From: CAZHLD01 sp964533185
GTDB lineage: Bacteria > Acidobacteriota > Terriglobia > Acidiferrales > UBA7541
Direction of reading: 5' to 3'
DNA: 17,890 bases
NCBI GenBank assembly: GCA_964533185.1
Contig: CAZHLD010000067.1
Span: 1-17,890, forward strand
In this document: positions 7,377-13,812 of the stretch, piece by piece
Layout: each line of letters starts with the position of its first letter
How positions within the stretch are numbered: the first letter of the stretch is position 1
The notes under the pieces: model-generated
The model's input: the letters and a program-made list of their open reading frames with translations, nothing else
What the model was told of the DNA's origin: nothing
The model's database searches: none
Made by a program: the position numbers and the translations under genes

Positions 7377-7616
7377 ATGCCAAGAACGGTTGTCGTTTAC
7401 AGCCAGCCCGGTTGAATGTTTTGCGGCAAGGTGAAAGAGTTTCTTTCACAGAACAACATTGCCTTCACGGAACGAAATATCGCCGCCGACGAAACTGCAC
7501 TGACCGAACTGGAACAGCTCGGCTACATGACGACGCCAGTGACCTTGATCGACGGCGAGGTAGTCGTCGGCTTTGACCGCCCGAAGCTGGAAAGGCTGCT
7601 CGGAATCATCTCCTGA
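7377..7616 (+). CDS. selenocysteine-containing glutaredoxin (UMFC active site)
   Basis: Reading TGA at 7413-7415 as selenocysteine gives a complete 79-residue glutaredoxin/NrdH-like protein: strand VVVYSQPG, active site Sec13-M-F-C16, helix GKVKEFL, the TTPV cis-Pro motif (52-55) and IDGEVVVGF near the end. Without recoding, the ATG at 7377 (GGAGG 7 bases upstream) yields only a 12-residue peptide, and the downstream ATG at 7416 loses the first strand and the nucleophile. The TGA falls exactly on the catalytic first Cys of CxxC, and a SECIS-like hairpin follows. Glutaredoxins reduce disulfides or mixed thiols; Sec would raise reactivity and affinity for soft metals. It lies 12 bases after the DsrE-like gene. 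Confidence 0.88.
7431..7449 (+). promoter_or_regulatory. bacterial SECIS hairpin of the glutaredoxin
   Basis: GTGAAAG (7431-7437) and CTTTCAC (7443-7449) form a perfect 7-bp stem with loop AGTTT. The stem starts 15 bases after the TGA, and the loop has G as its second base. This matches the usual bacterial SECIS layout recognised by SelB: a short stem-loop within the coding region shortly after UGA with G in the first two loop positions. Confidence 0.75.
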
Positions 7617-7705
7617 GTCCTGCCTAGGGTTACCGGACCTTCCGGAATCTTTTCTTCTCCGTCGAGGATCGTATGGATGGTCCTCCTCCATCTACAGGGA
7701 CACGA

Positions 7706-8251
7706 ATGCAGAACCGACATGTCGCCTTCTCGCTGGTTGCCCTGCTCGCAGTGATACTGCTGGCTCTGGGGCTTGTTCTCTCGCAGGCCAGCCTCAGCGC
7801 GCTGGACGAGCCTAGTCCGCTGGAAACCTATGCCGCGACGCGCGCAAAACGTTTCTTCGTGGCCAGGCGAGCGGGAGAAGCGTCGCCGAAACGGCGTCTA
7901 GCTCTGCCGAATCCCGCCGCAATCGGAGGAATGCAATTCCGCGCACGTTGCGCTTCCTGCCACGGGCTGGACGGGCGCACTCCTAGTGAGATTGGCCGCT
8001 GGATGTATCCGCGCGCGTCCGATCTGGGGTCAGCGCCCGTGCAAGAATGGTCGGATGCCGAGCTATTCTGGATTATCAAGAACGGAGTTCGTCTGACCGG
8101 GATGCCGGGCTTCGGCAAGGTGCTCTCCGACGAAGAGATTTGGCCGCTGGTGGATTACATCCGCACGCTGGCTCCACCGAAGGACGCGCAGTCAACTAGC
8201 CAGCCGCCCGAAGCGGCTGACGCGCGGGAGCGTCGATGGCAGCCGCGGTGA
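7706..8251 (+). CDS. membrane-anchored or secreted monohaem cytochrome c
   Basis: The product has 181 residues. An N-terminal hydrophobic segment (about 7-27) acts as signal or anchor, followed by a charged linker and one c-type cytochrome domain. CASCHG (82-87) binds haem, and Met133 in GMPGFG is the likely sixth ligand; DEEIWPLVDYIRTL is the usual C-terminal helix. A longer start at 7673 is equally well spaced from a Shine-Dalgarno-like GAGG but would add 11 polar residues before the signal segment, so 7706 (AGGGA, 5 bases) is preferred. It would carry electrons in the periplasm. It follows the Sec-glutaredoxin by about 90 bases and may belong to the same transcript. Confidence 0.85.
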   Translation: MQNRHVAFSLVALLAVILLALGLVLSQASLSALDEPSPLETYAATRAKRFFVARRAGEASPKRRLALPNPAAIGGMQFRARCASCHGLDGRTPSEIGRWMYPRASDLGSAPVQEWSDAELFWIIKNGVRLTGMPGFGKVLSDEEIWPLVDYIRTLAPPKDAQSTSQPPEAADARERRWQPR

Positions 8252-8345
8252 GCAGGAAGCCCATTTCGGCCGCGGGAGGGTGTAGATTCGCTGAATCCTC
8301 TCGCTGGTTTCCCGTATCCCACATGGAGAGGAAACCTGACAGGTC

Positions 8346-9059
8346 GTGAAGCCCAGGAACTCAGAAACGTCGCTTAACCGACGCGTGGGGGCAGCGGACG
8401 AGGATCTGCCGCTGGTGGATCGGGCGCTGGCCGGCGATACCCAGGCGTTCGACGAACTCGTGCACCGACACCAGAGCCGCGTGTACCGCACAATTCTCTC
8501 AGTCACCTGCAATCCGGATGACGCCGAGGACGCCCTGCAGGACACGTTCTTGAACGCATTCAAGCACCTGCGAGAATTTCGGCGCGACTCACGGTTTACC
8601 ACCTGGCTGACTCGTATAGCTATCAACGCCGCCCTGCAAAAGCTTCGGCACCGCCGGGAGAACGTTTCGCTCGACGACCCCGACTTGCCGGAATCGATGC
8701 ACATGCCGAAGCACTTCGAGAGCTGGCAGCAGAACCCTGAGCAGCTCTACGCGACGGAAGAGCTGCGGCGAATTGTGCAGGAGGCGGTTGCGGCAGTTCC
8801 GCCAGCGTACCGAGTGGTCCTGATTCTGCGGGACATAGCCGAGATGGACACCGTCGAGGCCGCGGAGGTACTGGGGCTGACCATCGCTGCAATGAAGTCC
8901 CGATTGCTGCGCGCGCGCCTGATGGTCCGCGAACAGTTGGCGGCACGGTTCGAGAAACGCCCGGGATGGAAGTCGAAGTTCGTGCGGGCGGGATGGATGG
9001 TTCGCGGGATGATGACGGGCCGACTGGCCAAGCTTCCCGGTCAGAAAGAGGTGAACTAG
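8346..9059 (+). CDS. ECF-type RNA polymerase sigma factor
   Basis: This 237-residue protein of the sigma-70 extracytoplasmic-function group has region 2 at about residues 24-100, including NPDDAEDALQDTFLNAFKHL and FTTWLTRIAINAAL, and region 4 at about 146-197 with VPPAYRVVLILRDI and EVLGLTIAAMKSRLLRARLMVR. It carries a basic C-terminal extension of about 40 residues beyond region 4. The start is GTG 8346, because an in-frame TGA at 8337-8339 closes the frame just upstream; the Shine-Dalgarno-like GGAGAGGAAA is rather far away. A zinc-finger anti-sigma gene follows after 2 bases. Such pairs respond to envelope or oxidative stress, and the redox genes on both sides are plausible targets. Confidence 0.92.
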   Translation: MKPRNSETSLNRRVGAADEDLPLVDRALAGDTQAFDELVHRHQSRVYRTILSVTCNPDDAEDALQDTFLNAFKHLREFRRDSRFTTWLTRIAINAALQKLRHRRENVSLDDPDLPESMHMPKHFESWQQNPEQLYATEELRRIVQEAVAAVPPAYRVVLILRDIAEMDTVEAAEVLGLTIAAMKSRLLRARLMVREQLAARFEKRPGWKSKFVRAGWMVRGMMTGRLAKLPGQKEVN

Positions 9060-9061
9060 CC

Positions 9062-9301
9062 ATGCTGGACTGTCGACAGGTCTTGGCCGAGATTTCGAAC
9101 TACCTCGATGACGAGGTGACGCTGGAGCTGACGCACGCCATCGAGAAGCACCTGGCGCGGTGCCATCGCTGCTGGGTCGTCTATAACACGACGCGCCGGA
9201 CGCTGGAAATCATGAGCGACTGCCTGCCGACGGCCGCGCCGATTCCGGTGAGTGAGCGGCTGCACGCGCGCCTGCGACAGCTTTATACCGCGGGCAACTA
9301 G
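9062..9301 (+). CDS. soluble zinc-binding anti-sigma factor (ZAS domain)
   Basis: This 79-residue protein has the H-x3-C-x2-C pattern (H30, C34, C37) of zinc-associated anti-sigma domains, in IEKHLARCHRC, and an N-terminal helix CRQVLAEISNYLDDE typical of the family. It has no membrane segment, so it is the cytosolic RsrA/ChrR-like kind rather than a membrane receptor. The ATG is 2 bases after the sigma factor stop, implying translational coupling. Zinc ligated by Cys in such proteins can be lost on thiol oxidation or displacement by soft metals, releasing sigma. That signal would fit this locus but is inferred. Confidence 0.85.
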   Translation: MLDCRQVLAEISNYLDDEVTLELTHAIEKHLARCHRCWVVYNTTRRTLEIMSDCLPTAAPIPVSERLHARLRQLYTAGN

Positions 9302-9380
9302 GCGCACGCGGCACGCAGAAACTTGGCGGGAAAGATTTTGTAGAACCACGGGCAACACCATTCCAAAGGAGGAAAACTAG

Positions 9381-9764
9381 ATGAGAAAGGCTCCGTATCC
9401 GATTCTCGCAGCACTTGCGCTCACGCTGGCAGTCAGCGTGGCTTGGGCCCAGAAAGAAGCCACGTTCGAAGGCACGCTGGTAGATAGCAAGTGCTACCTG
9501 AAAGACAACTCACTCACCGGCAACGACCATGGCCCAGTGAAGGAATGTGGGACGATGTGTCTGAAGGGTGGCACCCCCGGCGGGCTGCTCACCAAGGACA
9601 AGAAGTTCCACGCCATCCTCGCCCCCTCGCTGGTCCTGGCTCCCTATGTGGGCCAGACAGTGCGCATCAACGGCACTCTGCACAACGGCGCGATTCTCGC
9701 CTCCAAGGTGGAAGTCAACAAAGCCGGCAAGTGGGAAGAAGTCAAGCTCGGGATGATGATGTAG
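9381..9764 (+). CDS. secreted OB-fold-like protein with three conserved-looking Cys
   Basis: This 127-residue protein has a clear signal peptide (cleavage after AVSVAWA, about residue 23). The mature part starts ATFEGTLVDSKCYL, then has C56 and C60 in ECGTMC and a Gly-rich GGTPGGLLT. The end, VGQTVRINGTLHNGAILASKVEV, is a strand series of the bacterial OB-fold type. C38, C56 and C60 could bind a metal or form a disulfide. GGAGG lies about 9 bases before the ATG. It follows the sigma/anti-sigma pair by 79 bases, so it may be one of their targets. I recognise no named family, and function is unknown. Confidence 0.75.
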   Translation: MRKAPYPILAALALTLAVSVAWAQKEATFEGTLVDSKCYLKDNSLTGNDHGPVKECGTMCLKGGTPGGLLTKDKKFHAILAPSLVLAPYVGQTVRINGTLHNGAILASKVEVNKAGKWEEVKLGMMM

Positions 9765-9777
9765 AGCGGCGCGGCCT

Positions 9778-9814
9778 GTCCGGGCGTGCGGACTTGAAGT
9801 CTGCGTGCCCGGAC
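9778..9814. repeat. 37-base hairpin between secreted protein and AhpD-like gene
   Basis: GTCCGGGC (9778-9785) pairs with GCCCGGAC (9807-9814), and the inner bases pair almost completely when G-U is allowed. No T-run follows, so it is either a Rho-independent-like stalling structure or a REP-type dispersed repeat rather than a classical terminator. Confidence 0.6.
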
Positions 9815-9874
9815 TGCCCACCGTTTGGCGCTCACTTCCAAAACCACCAACTGTCTTAGCCAAAGGAGAATCGT

Positions 9875-10426
9875 ATGGCGTGGATTCGCGTGATTCGGCC
9901 CTCGGAGACATCTGGCGACCTGGCCGAGTGCTACAGTCGAATGCATGGCCCGGACGGTACCGTAGCCAACATTCTTGCCGTCCATAGCCTGAACCCGGCG
10001 GCGCTGCAGGCACACTTCGAGCTCTTCAAGACGATTATGTTCGGGCCTTCCGAGCTCAGCCGGGCGCAGCGCGAGATGATTGCCGTGGTGGTCTCCACTG
10101 CGAACAACTGTCACTATTGAATCGTCCATCATGCGGAGGGTCTCCGCAAACTCACAAACAACGAAGAGTTGGTGAAGGCTATCGTGTCTGAGCATGCCAC
10201 AGCCCCTATCTCGGAACCGGAGCGAGCCTTGCTCGACTACGCGGTGAAACTAACCCGGGAACCCTGGGACTGCTCGGAGGGCGACATTGCGGCGTTACGA
10301 CAAACCGGATGGGGCGATAGCGCGATCCTCGACCTGAATCTGGTCGTGGCCTACTTCAACTTCGTGAACCGGATCGCGGAGGGTTTGGGCGTTCAGTTGG
10401 AACCGAGCGGGATTGCCACGCGTTGA
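9875..10426 (+). CDS. selenocysteine-containing AhpD-like peroxidase-related enzyme (CHYU active site)
   Basis: Reading TGA at 10118-10120 as selenocysteine joins two halves into a 183-residue protein of the carboxymuconolactone decarboxylase/AhpD superfamily. The helical core LSRAQREMIAVVVSTANNCHYU continues in-frame as IVHHAEGL, the standard C-x-x-C-x3-H active site with Sec82 in place of the second Cys (C79, U82, H86; upstream Glu67). Downstream helices (PISEPERALLDYAVKLT, then AILDLNLVVAYFNFVNRIA) complete the fold. AAAGGAGAA lies 4 bases before the ATG. AhpD-type enzymes use the Cys pair to cycle peroxides or disulfides. The gene ends 11 bases from the convergent transporter gene. It shares the recoding and SECIS arrangement with the glutaredoxin upstream. 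Confidence 0.93.
10132..10148 (+). promoter_or_regulatory. bacterial SECIS hairpin of the AhpD-like enzyme
   Basis: TGCGGAG (10132-10138) and CTCCGCA (10142-10148) form a perfect 7-bp stem with loop GGT. The stem starts 11 bases after the TGA, and G occupies the first loop position. The GGU apex resembles the well-known E. coli formate dehydrogenase SECIS loop. Confidence 0.8.
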
Positions 10427-10437
10427 CCTGTTAAAGA

Positions 10438-11541
10438 CTACGACCCCAGCCAGCGCCCCAGCGGCTGCCAGCTTTCCACGTTGTCGCACACCACTTTGAT
10501 GGTCGCCGTAATCGGGATGGCCAAGATCAGCCCCAGCCCGCCCCAGATCCAGCCCCAGAAGAGCAGCGCCAGCGTCACCGCCAGCGCGTTCAGGTGGACG
10601 CGCTTGCCCACCAGCGCCGGCATCAGCACGTTGATGGCGATCAAGTGGAAGAAGCTCAGCATCAGCGCTATGCCTACGAACGGCCCGATCGTTTGCCACT
10701 TTCCCAGCCCGACCACAAACGGCGGCACCCACGCCAGCACCGCGCCCAGGTACGGCACCAGATTGAGTACGCCGGAGGTCACGCCCGCGAGCATCGGGTA
10801 GTCCAGCCCCAGCACCCAGAAAAACACGCAGCTCACCAGCGCCAGGATCACCGCCACCACCGCGTTGCCCAACATGAACCCGCGCAGCACTTCCCCCACC
10901 TGCTCCAGAATTTCCTTCACGCGCGTCCGCTGCGTCGGCGGGAAGAGTTGCAGCGTCCCGTGCCAGACGTCCCGCTTCGCCGCCAGCATGAAAAACACCA
11001 GAAACGGCACGAAGGTCACCACAAACAGGATCGAATAGAGCGACCCCAGCAGGCCTCGCAGCAGCCCGCGCACCGGGTGGTCGTCGGCCACCTTCACCTG
11101 CAGCGTCTTGCTCTCCGGGGCCGCCGGCTGGATCTGCGAATAACGCGTCTCGAGCTCCTCGATTTTTTTCTGAACCGCGTCGATCCAGTCCCGCAGCACC
11201 GCACTGTACCGCGGCCAGTCTTCGGCGAAGTGCTGCGCCCGGTCGTACATCAGGTAGCCCAGCGACGCCACCAGCGCGATCAGCAGCAGCACGACCAGTA
11301 GCGAGCCCAGCGCCCGCGGGATCCGCCAGCGCTCCAGCGCCTCCACAAACGGGTCCAGGAAATAGGCGATCAGAACGGAGAGCAGCAGCGTCATCAACAC
11401 GCTCGACGCCCAGTAGCAGAACCCCACCACCACGCCCAGCGCGATGATCCGCTGGCTGATGTTCGAGCGATGCGTCGGGGAGCTGTCTTCGCTGCTCATC
11501 TCTTGGCTGATCCTGGAGGGAAGCGATGTCCGAACGCTCAC
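10438..11541 (-). CDS. AI-2E family (PerM/YdiK-like) membrane transporter
   Basis: This polytopic protein of 367 residues has about seven to eight hydrophobic segments. Its layout is that of the AI-2 exporter-like/PerM superfamily: two helices (about 31-65), a helix near 78-97, a long soluble coil with DWIDAVQKKIEELETRY, then a block of five helices. The latter contain the characteristic GVLNLVPYLGAVLAWVPP and a final GGLGLILAIPITATIKV. Family members are variously described as autoinducer-2 exporters or Na+/H+ antiporters, so substrate is open. The GTG at 11541 gives the longest form; ATG at 11499 (MSSEDSS) is an equally reasonable start. It converges on the AhpD-like gene. Confidence 0.88.
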   Translation of the reverse strand: MSVRTSLPSRISQEMSSEDSSPTHRSNISQRIIALGVVVGFCYWASSVLMTLLLSVLIAYFLDPFVEALERWRIPRALGSLLVVLLLIALVASLGYLMYDRAQHFAEDWPRYSAVLRDWIDAVQKKIEELETRYSQIQPAAPESKTLQVKVADDHPVRGLLRGLLGSLYSILFVVTFVPFLVFFMLAAKRDVWHGTLQLFPPTQRTRVKEILEQVGEVLRGFMLGNAVVAVILALVSCVFFWVLGLDYPMLAGVTSGVLNLVPYLGAVLAWVPPFVVGLGKWQTIGPFVGIALMLSFFHLIAINVLMPALVGKRVHLNALAVTLALLFWGWIWGGLGLILAIPITATIKVVCDNVESWQPLGRWLGS

Positions 11542-11604
11542 CTTACCACACCCCCGCGCCCTTTCCTCCCACGGCGCGCAGACACGTTTTTTCTCTGGAA
11601 ACTC

Positions 11605-12540
11605 TTACGGTGCCAGTCCTGGCTCGTAGGTTGTGAGGAAGGTCATGAAGCTCGAAGCTTCCACCATGTCTCGCGCGCGAATGCGAATTGAATGTGACCC
11701 GGTCCGCTCCACCATCGGCAAATACGCCGCCACTTCGGTTTGTAGATACTGCTTGAAGCTGATGTCCAGCGTCACCGGCGTGGCCATGCGGTACGGCTTG
11801 AAGTCCCTGAGGCGCGCGAGCGCCGCCTTCACCTTTTGCGCGATCTGCTCGCACGCCGCCTGCGGCGTCAGCGTATTGGCCGAATGGAAGCCCAGGCTCC
11901 GTTTCGTCTCCACCGATTCGAGCGGCCCCACCAGCGCCTTCACCTCGGCCACCGCCGCGTCGTCGCCTGCCACAAACACCACCGGCACGCCAAAGTGCCC
12001 GGCGATGGCGGCGTTCCACGCGCCTTCCGTCACCGCCGCGCCGTTCAGGGCCACGTGCGTCAGCGTCGCGCTTGAAAATGTGTGCGCCCGCACGCCCCAC
12101 ACGTTGTCTGTGGAGGCGTGGTAGCCGATGAAGAGCACCGCGTCAAACGTCTCGTCAATCCCTGCCATCATGGAAAGCCGTCTCGGCCACGACCGGATGA
12201 TGCGCACCTCCGGCGGGAACTGCTCGATCAGCAGGTTCTCGCCGTTGCCGTGCGAATCGCTCACCAGGATTTCGGTCGCGCCCGCCTCCCGCGCCGCCTG
12301 TACGGCTGCCAGCGCTTCCCTGGTCATAAACTCGCGGAAGCGCGCGTACTCAAACCCCGCCGGCCCCAGTTGGTCGCCGGTCACCACGCCCGTGATCCCT
12401 TCCATGTCCACCGAGATGTACACTTTCAGCTTCTTCGCCGCCGGAGCACTCTGTGCTGGCGCGCTCTGTGCCGTCACCCCGCCCGCCCCCATCGCACACA
12501 CAACGCACAGCACGCCCGCCACAGCCATTCGCCATTTCAT
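11605..12540 (-). CDS. exported M55 family D-aminopeptidase (DppA-like)
   Basis: The 311-residue protein starts at ATG 12540, with GGAGGG about 9 bases upstream and an N-terminal signal peptide (MKWRMAVAGVLCVVCAMGAG). The M55 metal-ligand set is present in order: D45 and E47 in SVDMEGITG, H97 in SDSHGNG, H141 in GYHAST and E172 in NGAAVTEGAW. H153 in VRAHTFS sits where the catalytic His of DppA lies. DppA cleaves D-Ala-containing dipeptides using a zinc pair; family members occur as peptide-scavenging enzymes. Export suggests action on cell-wall-derived D-amino-acid peptides in the periplasm, though substrate is inferred. Confidence 0.9.
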   Translation of the reverse strand: MKWRMAVAGVLCVVCAMGAGGVTAQSAPAQSAPAAKKLKVYISVDMEGITGVVTGDQLGPAGFEYARFREFMTREALAAVQAAREAGATEILVSDSHGNGENLLIEQFPPEVRIIRSWPRRLSMMAGIDETFDAVLFIGYHASTDNVWGVRAHTFSSATLTHVALNGAAVTEGAWNAAIAGHFGVPVVFVAGDDAAVAEVKALVGPLESVETKRSLGFHSANTLTPQAACEQIAQKVKAALARLRDFKPYRMATPVTLDISFKQYLQTEVAAYLPMVERTGSHSIRIRARDMVEASSFMTFLTTYEPGLAP

Positions 12541-12593
12541 TTGAAATTCCCTCCCCTCGCGCGCGCACACAATATCACACGCATCTTCTGGTA

Positions 12594-12711
12594 GTAGGGG
12601 CGCATGGAGAGACGCCCTACCCTCGAAACGAAGGTCTAGCGGCGGGTTTATCCCGCCGTTCCTGCTATGTCTGATGTGGGAATTCGCAGGGGCACGATAG
12701 ATTGTGCCCCT
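12594..12711. repeat. cluster of three hairpins between two minus-strand genes
   Basis: Three inverted repeats lie in 120 bases: GTAGGGG-CG with CGCCCTAC (12594-12620, one bulge), CGGCGGG-TTTAT-CCCGCCG (12640-12658) and AGGGGCAC with GTGCCCCT (12688-12711). The GTAGGGG/CCCTAC ends recur in the palindrome at 16481-16494. They look like compact dispersed repeats. No ORF with coding character is seen here. Confidence 0.6.
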
Positions 12712-12737
12712 ACGATGTGGTTACCTGGGTGGAAACT

Positions 12738-13385
12738 TTACCGCCGCGCGCGGAAGACCAGCGGGCGGTCAAGTTCGAACTCGATGCGCGTGCCTTCGCG
12801 CAGGATCAGGTCTTTCCCGCCCGTCGAAGCGCCAATTGCGGCACCGGTACCTGCGCCGACGGCCCCGCCAATGGCCGCGCCTTTTCCTCCGCCTTGGACC
12901 CCGCCGACGGTCGCGCCCAGCCCGCCCAACACGATGGCTCCGATGGCGGCGTTGCGCCCGCGGTGGCTGGCAGTCTTGATCTCGCCCTCGTTGCCGACCT
13001 TGCTGCGCACGTCTTTTTCACCCTGCACGCCTACGACGCTGGCGACGATGGGTACCTTCCCGCGCGGCGTTTCGATCTGCTCCACGCGCAGCACGATCTT
13101 GTTGTTCTCGACGTAGGACACCCGCCCGCGAATCTTCGTCCACGACGGAATGACGCTGCCGTCGCTGGCCCGCAGCGCGTCCAGCGTGCGCACCTCGAAT
13201 TTCTTCCCCGGCTTGATCTTCTTGGCCTCGAGCTTGTCGCGCAGCTCCGCCAGGAACCGCGTGCCCGTGGGCACCTCCGACTGCGCCCGCGCCGCCGGAG
13301 CCGCCGCCAGGATCATGCCCAGCGCGGCCAGCCGTGCGGCCGGCGCCATCCAACGTGCCTTGCTGTTGCCGGTTGCTGTGTTCAT
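12738..13385 (-). CDS. exported glycine-zipper protein, unknown function
   Basis: This 215-residue protein has a signal peptide (about residues 13-34, AARAQ cleavage). The middle (40-130) contains two strand-rich segments of a barrel-like type: SVIPSWTKIRGRVSYVENNKIVLRVEQIE can be read in pieces, with a GKVPIVASVVGV run after it. Then comes a long Gly/Ala zipper (about 145-190, repeated AxxGGxxG) followed by LREGTRIEFELDRPLVF. Gly zippers promote membrane insertion or helix packing in outer-envelope proteins, and the terminal motif resembles TrbI/VirB10-like or LysM-associated surface proteins of Acidobacteria-type genomes. GAGGTGG lies 4 bases before the ATG. Envelope location is well supported; role is unknown. 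Confidence 0.78.
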   Translation of the reverse strand: MNTATGNSKARWMAPAARLAALGMILAAAPAARAQSEVPTGTRFLAELRDKLEAKKIKPGKKFEVRTLDALRASDGSVIPSWTKIRGRVSYVENNKIVLRVEQIETPRGKVPIVASVVGVQGEKDVRSKVGNEGEIKTASHRGRNAAIGAIVLGGLGATVGGVQGGGKGAAIGGAVGAGTGAAIGASTGGKDLILREGTRIEFELDRPLVFRARR

Positions 13386-13812
13386 CTGCCACCTCGCTGG
13401 TCGAGGATTGGGCCGGGTTCAAGCTCCATTATGTCCGATTCGGTCCGGCCCTGCGGCGTTGTCCGGCGTCCCGTGCGCTTTTCAATCAATGGTACTCCGC
13501 GTATCCGGTTAGTCACTCCACTGCATCTAGGAACATGTCCTCTGCGTTGTAGAATCACAGCCGGCGTGAAATAAATTTTTCCAGGCCACGGCCCCCTGCC
13601 CTCATCCGGGGCTGTTGTCGTTTTGCTGGAAGGTGGTTCGTTTTGGGTCAGTTTTGGAGCCCTGGACTCGGTCGGCAGCGGGGCACGTCAACCATCACCG
13701 TGACGGCCATCTCCGGCAGCGCTTCGCGCGCCATCAATTCACCCTCACTGTCAACTAAACTGCTACTCGCCTCGCCCTTGCTCTTCTCGGCTGCGGTGCG
13801 TTAAGGTACGCC
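13386..13812. other. 427-base intergenic region upstream of cdaA
   Basis: No intact gene is visible. It separates divergent genes, so promoters for both must lie here, but I could not identify a convincing -35/-10 pair. A weak AAGG sits 6 bases before the cdaA ATG. The part at about 13670-13758 holds a decayed coding remnant described separately. Confidence 0.6.
13670..13758 (+). pseudogene. remnant of an Ig-like repeat surface protein C-terminus, frameshifted
   Basis: One frame reads GTSTITVTAISGSASRA (from 13682). The next frame, from about 13730, reads HQFTLTVN followed by TAA at 13756-13758. Together they match the common C-terminal strand pattern of bacterial Ig-like secreted proteins (TITVT-x-SGS...FTLTVN-stop) broken by a single frameshift. 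No larger upstream portion was found, so only the tail survives. Confidence 0.5.

Noticed and set aside
7377..7616. Glutaredoxin as a pseudogene with a nonsense mutation
   Set aside because: The only defect is a TGA exactly at the catalytic Cys, the rest is intact, a SECIS-like stem follows, and a second gene nearby shows the same pattern.
7617..7672. Weak hairpin CCGGA-CCT-TCCGG followed by a T-rich stretch as a terminator
   Set aside because: The stem is only 5 bp and the T-run is interrupted, so it is too weak to call.
9302..9380. ECF-type promoter (GAAACTT with a GTAGAA box) before the secreted OB-fold-like gene
   Set aside because: The elements fit poorly and I could not find the same pair before the sigma gene itself.
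9875..10426. AhpD-like gene as two separate genes or a broken gene
   Set aside because: The second half has no start or ribosome site of its own, the frame is unchanged, and the TGA sits on the active-site Cys.
12702..13574. 290-residue ORF on +
   Set aside because: It is the antisense shadow of the exported glycine-zipper gene, with no domain and no start signal.
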